Source of the DNA: Tistrella mobilis
Lineage (GTDB): Bacteria > Pseudomonadota > Alphaproteobacteria > Tistrellales > Tistrellaceae
DNA length: 64,000 bases
Direction: 5' to 3'
NCBI RefSeq assembly: GCF_041468085.1
Contig: NZ_CP121017.1
Coordinates: 3,967,501-4,031,500, forward strand
Both the position numbers and the translations under genes were made by a program. Below the pieces are notes generated by a model that ran no database searches, had not been told where the DNA came from, and worked only from the letters and a program-made list of their open reading frames with translations. Shown piece after piece: positions 1 through 7,719 of this stretch; position 1 is the first letter of the stretch, and every line of letters starts with the position of its first letter.

Positions 1-513
1 GAGCCAGATCGAGGTGTTGAGCGCCGTGGCGAAGGCGCCCCAGGCCAGATAGGGCAGCATCAGCAGGCCGGCCACGCGATCGTGACGACCGAAGGCGATG
101 GCCGTGGCGGCAACGGCGACCAGCAGCACCAGGATATCGACCAGCGCCAGCCCCACCTGATGCAGGCCGAAGAACAGCACCGACCAGGCAAGGTTGAGCG
201 CCAGCTGCACGAGATGCAGGCCCAGAGCACCCCGTGCCCCGGCAATGCCGGCCTTGCGCCAGACCCGCCAGGCCGCAACGGCCATCAGGACGTAGAGCGT
301 GGTCCAGACCGGCGCGAAGACCCAGTCGGGCGGGGTGAAACCGGGCTTGGGCAGGGTGCGGTACCAGCCGTCGATTTCGGGCGTAGTGACCGCACCGCCA
401 AGCCCAGAGACCACGGCAGAGAGGACAAGAAAGCTCAGCAGAGCCAGCAGCGACCGCCCCGAAAAGACGGGCGGGCGGGCGGTATGGCCGACGCGGGCAG
501 AGGGGGAGGTCAT
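1..513 (-). CDS. tspO: TspO/MBR family membrane protein (3' end cut by window edge)
   Basis: Translated from the ATG at 513, the frame stays open to base 1, so only the last few residues are missing. The protein has five hydrophobic segments and Trp-rich loops. Family marks visible are WYRTLPKPGFTPPDW near residues 50-65, WRVWRK after the second helix, LNLAWSVLFFGLHQ in the middle, and the closing PYLAWGAFATALNTSIWL, which matches the usual C-terminal PYLxWxxFAxxLNxxIW signature. TspO proteins are outer-membrane or envelope tryptophan-rich sensors that bind porphyrins and affect tetrapyrrole metabolism and stress responses. The gene lies 42 bases downstream of the histidine phosphatase gene on the same strand and may share its transcript. 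The family assignment is firm; the ligand is unknown. Confidence 0.88.
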   Translation of the reverse strand, partial: MTSPSARVGHTARPPVFSGRSLLALLSFLVLSAVVSGLGGAVTTPEIDGWYRTLPKPGFTPPDWVFAPVWTTLYVLMAVAAWRVWRKAGIAGARGALGLHLVQLALNLAWSVLFFGLHQVGLALVDILVLLVAVAATAIAFGRHDRVAGLLMLPYLAWGAFATALNTSIWL

Positions 514-555
514 GATGAGCATCCTGATGAGGCTGAGGGGGTACCGGTCAGGCGG

Positions 556-1137
556 TCACGGGGAGAGGCGCGCCCGGACGGCAGCGGTTCCATCCTGCAG
601 CACCTCGACCACGACGATCTCTCCCGAGGCCGGGAAGATGCCGGTGACGGCGGTGATGTTGACCTGATGGCTGACCATGATCAGCGGCGGATCACCGGCC
701 TTGCGGTCGGCGATCCGCGCCAGGATGTCGCGCCGTGCCGCATCTTCCCGGCTGCGGTCACGGAAGAAACTGTCGAGCGGGGGAAACGGCTCCACCTTGC
801 CCAGATCCATCTCGCGTGCCGTATCTGCCGCCCGGCACCAGCGGCTGGTCAGGACGGCGGCATCGGCCAGTCCGGCCGCCCGGAGCAGCCGGCCGGTCTC
901 GCGCGCCTCGGCACGCCCCGCCTCAGACAGGTTGCGCTGGGTGGTGCAGTCGTCGAGGCGGAAATGATCGGGATCACCGGTACCCGGAGCGGTGGCATGG
1001 CGCATCAACGCGGCATGGCGCGGAAGATCCAGCAGCTGAACCACCTGACCGGCATCCGCCGCCTCTGCCGGCCGCGGGGCGGCAACCGCCAGGAGCAGAG
1101 CCAGAAAACCAAGGCGGAGGAAGGCGGATGCATGCAT
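556..1137 (-). CDS. Exported histidine phosphatase family protein
   Basis: A 193-residue protein with an N-terminal signal peptide (hydrophobic stretch at residues 7-20, Ala-rich cleavage region near AEAAD). The catalytic RHA motif of the phosphoglycerate-mutase-like clan is at about residues 45-48 (LMRHATAPG). It is followed by DDCTTQRNLSEAGRAEA, typical of the periplasmic subgroup, and a second conserved His occurs near MVSHQVN. The likely role is phosphomonoester hydrolysis in the periplasm; the substrate cannot be inferred. It is transcribed toward tspO. The start at 1137 is chosen because it gives a complete signal peptide. Confidence 0.82.
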   Translation of the reverse strand: MHASAFLRLGFLALLLAVAAPRPAEAADAGQVVQLLDLPRHAALMRHATAPGTGDPDHFRLDDCTTQRNLSEAGRAEARETGRLLRAAGLADAAVLTSRWCRAADTAREMDLGKVEPFPPLDSFFRDRSREDAARRDILARIADRKAGDPPLIMVSHQVNITAVTGIFPASGEIVVVEVLQDGTAAVRARLSP

Positions 1138-1281
1138 GGCGAAGCCTCCGGCAGAGCAGAATTCCGTCTCACCGTTTTACGCATCGCGGCCGGCAACGGA
1201 TCAGGCCGTGTGCCCCGACCGCTGCCGGCACGGCTGGGATCAGCTCCGCCGCCCGCTCGCCTCCTCTCTGCCGGTGGCACG

Positions 1282-2403
1282 TCAGATGCCGGTGGAGATG
1301 CGGATCCAGGTCGCCCAGGCCATCAGCACGCCGAAGACAAGGATCATCGCCGGCGCCACGAAGCCCAGGCCACGATCCAGCAGCCGGGCCGTACGCGACC
1401 CGCCGCCCGACGCCAGCGCCAGCAGTGACCGTCGGACCCCGACGACCCCCAGGCCGATCAGCACCACGGTTATGGCCGACCCCAGGCTCATCGCCACGAC
1501 GCCCGTGATCCCCAGCAGAAAAGCCCCCTGGCTCATCGAAAACAGCAGCAGCAGGATCGCGCCGGAACAGGGGCGGATACCGGCTGCGACGATCATCCCC
1601 CAGAAGGCATCCGGGTGACGCCGGACCGGCGGAGCGCGGTGGCCGTGGTCATGATCATGGTGATGGTCGTGGTGATGATCGGCCGCGCAGCCTGCGCAAC
1701 CGTGCTGGTGGTCGTGGCCGTGACGGGCATGGTGGTCGTGCCCGCCGTGACTGTGCCCATCATGCGCGGCATGATCGTGCGCGCCGTGATCATGCTCGCC
1801 ATGGCCATGGCCGCAGGCCGCGCGGCCACGCAGCAGGTTCAGGATCATCCAGCCGCCCATGGCCGCGATCAGGGCATAGCTCGCCAGCTCCAGCGCCAGA
1901 GGATCGGTCATCCGGCCCAGCCCCTGCCGCCCCAGGATCAGGGCAAGGCCGCCGATCACCAGAATGGCCACCGCCCCCTGCATCAGGCTGATGGCAATCC
2001 CCATCACCATGCTGGTCCGCGCATCGGCCGGCCGGCCGGCCAGATAGCCCGCCACCGCCACCTTGCCATGGCCGGGACCGGCGGCATGCAGCACGCCGTA
2101 GACGAAGGCGAGGCCGATCACGGTCAGGGCCGGCAGGATGGTTCCCTCGCGCACGGCCTCGCCCAGTCGGCCCGAGATCAGCGCGTTGAGTTCACCCTGC
2201 CAGGCGATGATCTGCATCAGCACCGGCCCCAGGATGCCGGCCCCCACGGCCGCCTCGGTCACCGGTGCCGCAGGCGGGGTTGCACCACCGCCCCGCCCCA
2301 GATAGCTGGACGCCGTCGCCATCGTGGGCAGCAGGGTCGCGGCAAGGACGAACACCGCCGCCCGGATCCTCCGCATCCGGTCAGCGTGCAGGGCAGACGA
2401 CAT
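1282..2403 (-). CDS. NicO-family nickel/cobalt transporter with His-rich loop
   Basis: A 373-residue integral membrane protein. Conserved NicO signatures are HAAGPGHGK (about residues 106-113) and GIRPCSGAI (about 275-283). Between them, residues 197-255 form a cytoplasmic or periplasmic loop with more than twenty His residues, a metal-buffering feature of RcnA/NicO proteins. The N-terminus looks like a signal peptide. The ATG at 2403 has GAGGTG five bases upstream. The reading frame overlaps the preceding DUF1007 gene by 23 bases, so the two are co-transcribed and probably translationally coupled. NicO/DUF1007 pairs are a standard Ni/Co transport arrangement. Whether it imports or exports cannot be read from sequence. 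A cobalt supply would suit the cobalt-type nitrile hydratase at 53.6 kb. Confidence 0.87.
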   Translation of the reverse strand: MSSALHADRMRRIRAAVFVLAATLLPTMATASSYLGRGGGATPPAAPVTEAAVGAGILGPVLMQIIAWQGELNALISGRLGEAVREGTILPALTVIGLAFVYGVLHAAGPGHGKVAVAGYLAGRPADARTSMVMGIAISLMQGAVAILVIGGLALILGRQGLGRMTDPLALELASYALIAAMGGWMILNLLRGRAACGHGHGEHDHGAHDHAAHDGHSHGGHDHHARHGHDHQHGCAGCAADHHHDHHHDHDHGHRAPPVRRHPDAFWGMIVAAGIRPCSGAILLLLFSMSQGAFLLGITGVVAMSLGSAITVVLIGLGVVGVRRSLLALASGGGSRTARLLDRGLGFVAPAMILVFGVLMAWATWIRISTGI

Positions 2404-2998
2404 CGATCACCTCGGGGTTCACATAGCCGAAATAGATGGGGTTGAGCGTGTCCTCGCGCGCAACCGGGCGGCAGAGGTCGAGCGGCGGTGCGTTGAGATG
2501 CAGCGACGCCGCCGGCAGATCGAAGGCGATGTAGTATTCCGGATCATAAACCCCGATGGTGATCCGGTGCTTCCGCGGATCGACCGGCTCGGTCAGGCGG
2601 GCGCGGAAGGTCATGGTCACGACCTTGTCGCCGATCTCGGCGGCCATGCCGTCCACGCCGGCCAGCTCGACGAAGGACGCATCGACCTGGACATGGGTGA
2701 AGTAGCCGTATTCCGACATGTTCTTGAGCAGCTCGGCGGTCAGGGCCGCCTGCTCGTCGGCGTCGTAACGGCCGTCGGCATTCCTGTCGAAATCCTGGAT
2801 CAGCACCGCGCTCAGCATCGGGTCGAAAGCCCAGCGCAGCTGGATCGCCGTCACCCGGTCGTCGACCGTCTCGGGCGTCGCCTCGGCGGTCACCCAGACA
2901 TGCGGGTGCGCGCGAGCCGGCATCGGCTGAAGCAGGGGGATGAGCGCGACCACGACCGCAGCGGCGACGTGGACGATGCGGAAGCGCATCCGGATCAT
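2381..2998 (-). CDS. DUF1007 family periplasmic protein, partner of the NicO transporter
   Basis: From the ATG at 2998 the product is about 205 residues. It starts with a signal peptide ending in ARAHPHVWV; a mature N-terminal HPHVWV is characteristic of DUF1007 proteins and is thought to bind metal. An EF-hand-like stretch DRNADGRYDADE follows. An upstream in-frame ATG at 3073 exists but would place a charged non-signal segment ahead of the signal peptide, so it is rejected. The gene immediately precedes and overlaps the NicO gene, as is usual for this pair. The predicted job is periplasmic delivery or binding of Ni/Co; the mechanism is unproven. Confidence 0.85.
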   Translation of the reverse strand: MIRMRFRIVHVAAAVVVALIPLLQPMPARAHPHVWVTAEATPETVDDRVTAIQLRWAFDPMLSAVLIQDFDRNADGRYDADEQAALTAELLKNMSEYGYFTHVQVDASFVELAGVDGMAAEIGDKVVTMTFRARLTEPVDPRKHRITIGVYDPEYYIAFDLPAASLHLNAPPLDLCRPVAREDTLNPIYFGYVNPEVIDVVCPAR

Positions 2999-3331
2999 GG
3001 GCAGCGGAGCCTCGGCTTCGGGGTGGGCGATCCGACGGTAACGCCGCAGCCCGCCCGCGTGCAACCAGGACACAATTCACCGATCGGAATCCGACGGCCC
3101 GGCACGAGTGTCACACATGGACATGGTCGTTCTGAATGGCGAGAGGCCGCCATGCAAATTTTATGAAATTCTGCGCCTCCCTCCATCCGAAAGCATTGGT
3201 TAATATGCGGGCCGCATGCTTGACCCATGGCCGCCCGAAGGGCGGTTCCGGGAGGACCGCCCGAGAGAATGGCGGCAACAGGCAGCAGCTTCCACGCCGG
3301 AAGCGAGCCATACAGGAACGGGACGAGCCGC
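2999..3331. promoter_or_regulatory. Divergent intergenic region between DUF1007/NicO and exoD
   Basis: This gap of about 330 bases separates two divergent genes and must hold both promoters. It includes an A/T-rich patch near 3155-3172 containing a short inverted repeat (AATTT/AAATT spaced by four bases). That patch could be a metal-regulator site for the NicO operon, but it matches no consensus I can name. A small GC-rich hairpin (CCGCCC gaa GGGCGG) lies near 3232-3246. I see no convincing NikR palindrome, cobalamin riboswitch or NiCo riboswitch, and no gene. Confidence 0.35.
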
Positions 3332-4000
3332 GTGACGGATGGTATGATGACGCTTCACGAGGATGCTGCTACGGACGGCAGCCATCCGCCTCGTCCTGAA
3401 AGGACGTCGGACGTCCTCAAGCGGCTGATCCGGGACTGGCCGGGCGAGCGCATCAGCCTGCATGACCTGACATCGGTGATGGGTGATCGTGCCTTTGCCG
3501 CCCTCATCCTGCTGTTCGGCCTGCCCAACTGCCTGCCGCTGGGCATTCCCGGCCTCTCGGCCGTGCTGGGCGCGCCGATCGTTCCCTTCGCCATCGGCCT
3601 TATGCTCGGCCAGCGCAGCCCCTGGCTGCCGGCCTTTCTGGGGCGCCGGTCGTTCCGCAAGACCGACTTCATGATGGTCTTCAACAAGGCCCTGCCCTGG
3701 CTCGAAAAGGTGGAACGCCTGCTGAAGCCGCGTTGCGCCTGGGTGATCGAGGGTAAGGCCGAACGGCTGCTCGGCCTGATCCTGGTGATCCTGTCGATCG
3801 TGCTGGTGCTGCCCATTCCCTTCGGCAACAACCCGCCGGCGATCGCGATCTCGGTGATCGCCCTCGGCCTGATCGAACGCGACGGGCTCACGGTGCTCAT
3901 CGGCTATCTGCTGGGCCTGATCAGCTGCGCCGTCGCCGCCGCGGTCGTGGTCGCCCTGTTCAAGGCGCTGGTTTACGCCCTGGTGCACTTCCTGACCTGA
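3332..4000 (+). CDS. exoD: ExoD family exopolysaccharide-synthesis protein
   Basis: The membrane protein matches ExoD throughout: SDVLKRLIRDWPGERISLHDL near the N-terminus, then GDRAFAALILLFGLPNCLPLGIPG, PIVPFAIGLMLGQRSPWLPAF, LPIPFGNNPPAIAI and a C-terminal hydrophobic hairpin. ExoD is needed for normal exopolysaccharide production and alkali tolerance in rhizobia, but its biochemical activity is unknown. The start is uncertain: GTG at 3332 has AGGAACGGG ten bases upstream, while ATGs at 3344 and 3347 lack a good ribosome site. An in-frame ATG at 3227 would add an implausible basic tail. It converges on the MFS gene ten bases downstream. Confidence 0.85.
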   Translation: MTDGMMTLHEDAATDGSHPPRPERTSDVLKRLIRDWPGERISLHDLTSVMGDRAFAALILLFGLPNCLPLGIPGLSAVLGAPIVPFAIGLMLGQRSPWLPAFLGRRSFRKTDFMMVFNKALPWLEKVERLLKPRCAWVIEGKAERLLGLILVILSIVLVLPIPFGNNPPAIAISVIALGLIERDGLTVLIGYLLGLISCAVAAAVVVALFKALVYALVHFLT

Positions 4001-4010
4001 CTGCGGCCGT

Positions 4011-5201
4011 TCAGCGACGGCGGAGGGTGAGTGCCGCCGCGATCGCCCCCAGGAACAGCGCTCCTGCTCCGGCGATGAACAGTGGCCGGTGTTCGCCGAA
4101 CACCGCATACCATTCCGTCATCGCGAAACCCGACAGGCTTTGTGCCACAGCGAAGCTCACGGTCATCGCCGCCCAGGCCTGGCGCTGGCGATGCGGGCTC
4201 GCGATTTCGGTGATCCGCCCGGCGACCATCGTCCCCATGCCCGGCGTCAGCAGCCCGACCACCGCAGCACTTGCCGCGAGCGCCCAGGGGGCGGTGGTAA
4301 AGGCGGCGAGGCCGATGGCGGCACCCTTGATGACCAGGCCACCCACCAGGGTGCGTCCGAAACCGATCCGCTCGGCGACCAGCCCGACGGTGATGGGGCC
4401 GAAAGCGGCACCCAGGCCGAACAGGCTCCAGGATGCGCCGGCTGCCGCGAGGCCGAGCCCCAGGGTGCGGGCGACGTAATCCGCCCAGAACAGGGTATGG
4501 GGCACGAAGCCGAAGGCATCGAGAGCATAGGCAAGGCCGACCAGGGCGAGCGCGGCCCCGGTCGCCGCGGGCGGCACGCCCAGATGCCCGCCCCCGACGG
4601 CCGGCCCCGCGGCCTCGCGCGGCCAGCCGTTCCAGCCGACCACGCCCAGCACCAGGGCGAAGACGGTGAGCATGGCCCAGGCCTCGACCACGCCGAAACC
4701 GGCCGCGATCGGCACCAGCTGGCCCGAGACCACCACGCCCAGTCCCACACCGGTAAAGACCAGCCCGGCCACCCGGCCGCGCCGACGGATCGGGGTTGCC
4801 GACAGGGCCGCCGGCACCGCGACGATCATCAGGATGGCGCCGGTGATGCCGCCGATCGCGCGCCAGACCGCCAGCCAGCCATAGCCCAGATGGACGGCCG
4901 AGGCCGCGAAGGAGATCACGGTCAGGGCGATCGCAATCCGGATCAGCATGGCCACCGGCACCCGGCGGGCCAGCGGTGCCGCCGCCAGGGCCCCGGCCAG
5001 ATAGCCGCCCAGATTGACCGCCCCGAGACTTGCCGCCGCCGCGCCGTCATACCACCCGCCCTGGACCAGGGCCGGGATCATCGGCGTATAGGCGAAGCGG
5101 GCAAGCCCCAGACCGATCAGCACCGAGGCGAAGGCTGCCGCGGCTGCCCGCCAGGGGATCCGGTCCTCGTCCGGCGTTGCAGGGTCGCTCGCACTCATCA
5201 T
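4011..5201 (-). CDS. YbfB/YjiJ family MFS transporter
   Basis: About 396 residues with roughly twelve hydrophobic segments. The N-terminal helix FASVLIGLGLARFAYTPMIPAL is the hallmark of the YbfB/YjiJ (DUF1228) branch of the major facilitator superfamily. The start is set at the ATG at 5201, preceded by GGGAG; the further-upstream GTG at 5213 overlaps that ribosome site. Substrate is unknown; members of this branch are poorly characterised exporters or importers. It is a single-gene unit divergent from amiC and convergent with exoD. Confidence 0.8.
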   Translation of the reverse strand: MMSASDPATPDEDRIPWRAAAAAFASVLIGLGLARFAYTPMIPALVQGGWYDGAAAASLGAVNLGGYLAGALAAAPLARRVPVAMLIRIAIALTVISFAASAVHLGYGWLAVWRAIGGITGAILMIVAVPAALSATPIRRRGRVAGLVFTGVGLGVVVSGQLVPIAAGFGVVEAWAMLTVFALVLGVVGWNGWPREAAGPAVGGGHLGVPPAATGAALALVGLAYALDAFGFVPHTLFWADYVARTLGLGLAAAGASWSLFGLGAAFGPITVGLVAERIGFGRTLVGGLVIKGAAIGLAAFTTAPWALAASAAVVGLLTPGMGTMVAGRITEIASPHRQRQAWAAMTVSFAVAQSLSGFAMTEWYAVFGEHRPLFIAGAGALFLGAIAAALTLRRR

Positions 5202-5346
5202 CCGGTCTCCCACACCCAGGCGCGCCGGTACGGTGCCGCGCGCGCGTTTCGTTGGCCGGGATTATGGCCGGCGCCCGGGGGCCGGTGTCGAGCCCGCGAT
5301 ACGGCCCGCTCCGCATGGCTGCCATGCGATCCCGGTGCCGAGCATG

Positions 5347-5375
5347 TTGCAACGCACCGTCATTGGGCGTAGCTT
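5347..5375 (+). promoter_or_regulatory. Candidate sigma-70 promoter of amiCR
   Basis: TTGCAA at 5347-5352 and TAGCTT at 5370-5375 are separated by exactly 17 bases. Transcription from about 5382 would give a leader of roughly 90 bases that contains the ANTAR-like hairpin and terminator ahead of amiC. It is the best promoter-like match in the MFS/amiC gap, but it is predicted from pattern only. Confidence 0.5.
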
Positions 5376-5384
5376 GTTTCCAAC

Positions 5385-5459
5385 GCGGACGACCTCCGCA
5401 GTGTGATTGTGAGCAGGGCAGCTCCCGTCGGCATCTCGTGCCGGCCGGGGGCTTTTTTT
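5385..5459 (+). terminator. amiC leader: ANTAR-like hairpins overlapping an intrinsic terminator
   Basis: Three elements follow the promoter. Hairpin P1 is GCGGA (5385-5389) pairing with TCCGC (5395-5399). Hairpin P2 is GAGC (5411-5414), a six-base loop AGGGCA and GCTC (5421-5424). The terminator pairs AGCTCCCG (5420-5427) with CGGGGGCT (5446-5453) around an inner CGGCA/TGCCG stem and ends in seven T's (5453-5459). The P2 loop has A at position 1 and G at position 4, as in known ANTAR RNA targets. Its 3' strand is the terminator's 5' arm, so the two folds exclude each other. This is the expected layout for AmiR antitermination. P1 has a five-base loop and does not fit the consensus. Confidence 0.7.
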
Positions 5460-5471
5460 ATGTGCAGGGCC

Positions 5472-6635
5472 ATGGGCAAGAGATCGATACCGGATAGCTG
5501 GCGCGTGGGCGTGCTGTTCTCCGACACCGGCGTCACCGCCGCGGTGGAACGTACCCAGCGCCATGGCACGCTGCTCGCGATCGAGGAGATCAACGCCTCG
5601 GGCGGCATCGCCGGCCGGCTGATCGAGCCGGTGGTTCTGGATCCCGCCTCCACGCCCCGGCTCTATCGCGACCAGGCAGAACATCTGCTGGATGTGGAGC
5701 GGGTGCAGGTGATCTTCGGCTGCTACATGTCCAGCACGCGCAAGGCCGTGCTGCCGGTGGTGGAGGCCCGCAAGGCGCTGCTGTTCTACCCCACCCTCTA
5801 CGAGGGCTTCGAATATTCCCGCAGCTGCATCTACACCGGCGCCTGCCCCAATCAGAACTCGGTCCAGCTGGTGAATTATCTGACGGCCCATTACGGCAAG
5901 CGACTTTTCATCGTGGGGTCGAACTACGTCTATCCTTACGAATCCAACCGCATCATCGCCGATCTCTATCTGCAGTCCGGCGGTACCCTGCTGCACGAGA
6001 TGTATGTGCCGCTGGCGGTGGACGAGATCGATATGAACGAGGTCATCGCCCAGATCCGTCGCACCCGGCCGGATGTGATCTACTCGACCGTGGTCGGCGA
6101 CGGCATCGCCCGGTTCTACGAGGCCTATCGTGCCGCAGGCTTCGACCCGGCCACCATGCCCATCGCGAGCCAGTCGACCAGCGAGGCCGAGATCGCCCAG
6201 ATGGCCCCGGGCATCGCTGAAGGCCATATCGGCGTCTCGCCTTATTTCGCCGCGATCGACACCCCCGCCAACCACAGGTTCGTGGCCGCCTTCCGGCGCC
6301 GCTTCGGTGCCGATGCGGTGATTGCGGCGGCGGCCGAAGCGGCGTATTTCCAGGTCCATCTCTATGCAGCCGCCCTCGCCCGGGCCGAAAGCGACCGGGC
6401 GCAGGATCTGCTGCCCCAGCTCTACGAGGTCGAGGTGGATGCCCCGCAGGGCCGGATCCGGATCGAGCGCGACAACAACCACACCCATCTCTGGCCGAAA
6501 GTCGGCCGGGTGACGGCCGCCGGTCAGTTCGACGTGGTCTACGACCCGAAGACCCGGGTCCGCCCCGATCCGTACATGCTGGAATATCGTCTCGACGCCC
6601 CGGCGGCCCATGGCCTGCCGGTGGCAGGCCTCTGA
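5472..6635 (+). CDS. amiC: AmiC-type amide sensor / negative regulator (periplasmic-binding-protein fold)
   Basis: From the ATG at 5472 the product is 387 residues, close to the 385 of Pseudomonas AmiC, and has no signal peptide, so it is cytoplasmic. It opens WRVGVLFSDTGVTA and contains the binding-protein landmarks INASGGIAGR, VIFGCYMSSTRKAVLP, LFYPTLYEGFEYS, GSNYVYPYESN and SPYFAAIDTPAN, shared with UrtA/FmdD solute-binding proteins. AmiC binds short aliphatic amides and releases AmiR to act on leader RNA. The gene is 26 bases ahead of amiR, the conserved order. An alternative ATG at 5460 sits directly on the terminator T-run, with its ribosome site inside the terminator stem. Confidence 0.88.
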   Translation: MGKRSIPDSWRVGVLFSDTGVTAAVERTQRHGTLLAIEEINASGGIAGRLIEPVVLDPASTPRLYRDQAEHLLDVERVQVIFGCYMSSTRKAVLPVVEARKALLFYPTLYEGFEYSRSCIYTGACPNQNSVQLVNYLTAHYGKRLFIVGSNYVYPYESNRIIADLYLQSGGTLLHEMYVPLAVDEIDMNEVIAQIRRTRPDVIYSTVVGDGIARFYEAYRAAGFDPATMPIASQSTSEAEIAQMAPGIAEGHIGVSPYFAAIDTPANHRFVAAFRRRFGADAVIAAAAEAAYFQVHLYAAALARAESDRAQDLLPQLYEVEVDAPQGRIRIERDNNHTHLWPKVGRVTAAGQFDVVYDPKTRVRPDPYMLEYRLDAPAAHGLPVAGL

Positions 6636-6661
6636 CCCTCCTTCACGGGAGCGCCCCCCAC

Positions 6662-7270
6662 GTGTCGGTCGCCCTGCTGCGTGATCTTCTCGGCCTCAAG
6701 GTTCTGGTGGTCCATCCACCGGACGAGGAGGGCGCCTTTCTGGTCGATCATCTCCGGCGCATCGGCTGCATGGTCACCACGCTCTGGCCGGTGCCGGCGG
6801 AGCTGCCGGCCAATGCCGAAGTGGTTCTGCTGACCATCGCGGTGGAATACCGGGCCGAGATCGAACGCCTGCTCAAGGCCATGGGACCGGTACCGCCCAC
6901 CATCATCGCCATCGTCGGCTACGAGGATCCGGGCACGCTCCAGATCGTGCTGGAAAGCGGCGCCTTCGCGGTGCTTGAAAAGCCGCTCAAGCCCTTCGGT
7001 CTGCTCACCAACCTCGCCATCGCCCGCAGCCTGTGGCTGGAACGCCAGCGGCTGCTGAAAGAGGCCCGCAAGCTGCGGCGCAAGATGGTCGGCGAACAGA
7101 CGCTCGCCCGCGCCAAGGCGATCCTGATGGCGTCGAAGAGCCTGAGCGAGAACGAGGCGCATCAGTTCATCCGCCGCCAGGCCATGGCACGCCGGGCACC
7201 GATGGAAGAGATCGCGGCCGCGATCGTGAAGACCGAGGACCTCTTGACCCTGCCCCGCAAAGCTGATTAA
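6662..7270 (+). CDS. amiR: AmiR-type ANTAR transcription antiterminator
   Basis: A 202-residue protein starting with GTG at 6662 (Pseudomonas AmiR is 196). The N-terminal half is a pseudo-receiver fold (VLVVHPPDEEGAFLVDHLRRIG). A central coiled-coil follows (WLERQRLLKEARKLRRKMVGEQ). The C-terminus is an ANTAR RNA-binding domain (ILMASKSLSENEAHQFIRRQAM through IAAAIVKTEDLL). ANTAR proteins bind paired hairpins in leader RNA and prevent terminator formation. The candidate targets are the leaders before amiC (5385-5459) and before the substrate-binding-protein gene (7358-7438). By analogy with AmiC/AmiR of Pseudomonas, AmiC should hold it inactive until amide is bound. Confidence 0.88.
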   Translation: MSVALLRDLLGLKVLVVHPPDEEGAFLVDHLRRIGCMVTTLWPVPAELPANAEVVLLTIAVEYRAEIERLLKAMGPVPPTIIAIVGYEDPGTLQIVLESGAFAVLEKPLKPFGLLTNLAIARSLWLERQRLLKEARKLRRKMVGEQTLARAKAILMASKSLSENEAHQFIRRQAMARRAPMEEIAAAIVKTEDLLTLPRKAD

Positions 7271-7357
7271 CATTCGCGCATGCTCAAGATCTGAGCAGCA
7301 GTCGGCGTCCTCTGAAATCGGGTCACCCGGTATAAATTCAGGCCACGCCGTGCTGCA

Positions 7358-7438
7358 GCCGGAAGAACGGGGATGTTCGACCGGCACGTGGCAAGGATGC
7401 CTCGCAACCCCTCCTTCCGGGGTCTGCGAGGTTTTTTT
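7358..7438 (+). terminator. Importer leader: tandem ANTAR-like hairpins overlapping an intrinsic terminator
   Basis: P1: GCCGG (7358-7362) pairs with CCGGC (7381-7385), enclosing GAAC/GTTC with the hexaloop GGGGAT (7369-7374). P2: GGC (7390-7392), hexaloop AAGGAT (7393-7398) and GCC (7399-7401), extended by two outer pairs across a T-T mismatch. Terminator: CCTCGCA (7400-7406) pairs with TGCGAGG (7425-7431), with an inner ACCCC/GGGGT stem, then seven T's (7432-7438). The P2 3' strand is the terminator 5' arm. P2 has the A1/G4 loop bases of ANTAR targets; P1 has G at position 1. A TATAAA at 7331-7336 could be the -10 box. Confidence 0.75.
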
Positions 7439-7719
7439 ATGCCCACGCCGACAGGGCTGTCGGCATTCACCCTCGACCAGAAAACGAGGCAGACACCCCT
7501 GCGTTCCACTTGAACGCAGCACGGGAGAAATTTGCCTCATGCTCTGCCCGACAGGCGTGAGATCCCTCCACCGACGGCCTTCCTCCCCCCGGATGCCGAC
7601 CGGACATCCCGGTCTTCCGGCGCTTTTTCGACAACGGCTCCGACCCGCGCCACGCGCGCCAAACATCACGGGCAAAAACGCCCGAGGCTTCACCTCACCG
7701 TCATCGGGAGACCGACCCC
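7439..7719 (+). promoter_or_regulatory. Long untranslated segment between ANTAR terminator and importer gene
   Basis: About 280 bases with no supportable gene. It contains several hairpins: GCCGACA/TGTCGGC near 7446-7463, TGCGTT/AACGCA near 7499-7518, and GACCGG (7598-7603) pairing with CCGGTC (7609-7614). The last is followed by an outer GCC/GGC closure and a run of five T's at 7624-7628, which resembles a second, weaker terminator. GGGAG at 7706-7710 precedes the ATG at 7720. Confidence 0.45.

Noticed and set aside
2999-3331. Possible NiCo or cobalamin riboswitch ahead of the NicO operon
   Set aside because: I could not find the conserved internal loops or B12-box sequence; only a short A/T-rich inverted repeat is present.
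5262-6611. 449-codon minus-strand frame opposite amiC
   Set aside because: Antisense to a full-length AmiC homologue; composition typical of a shadow frame.
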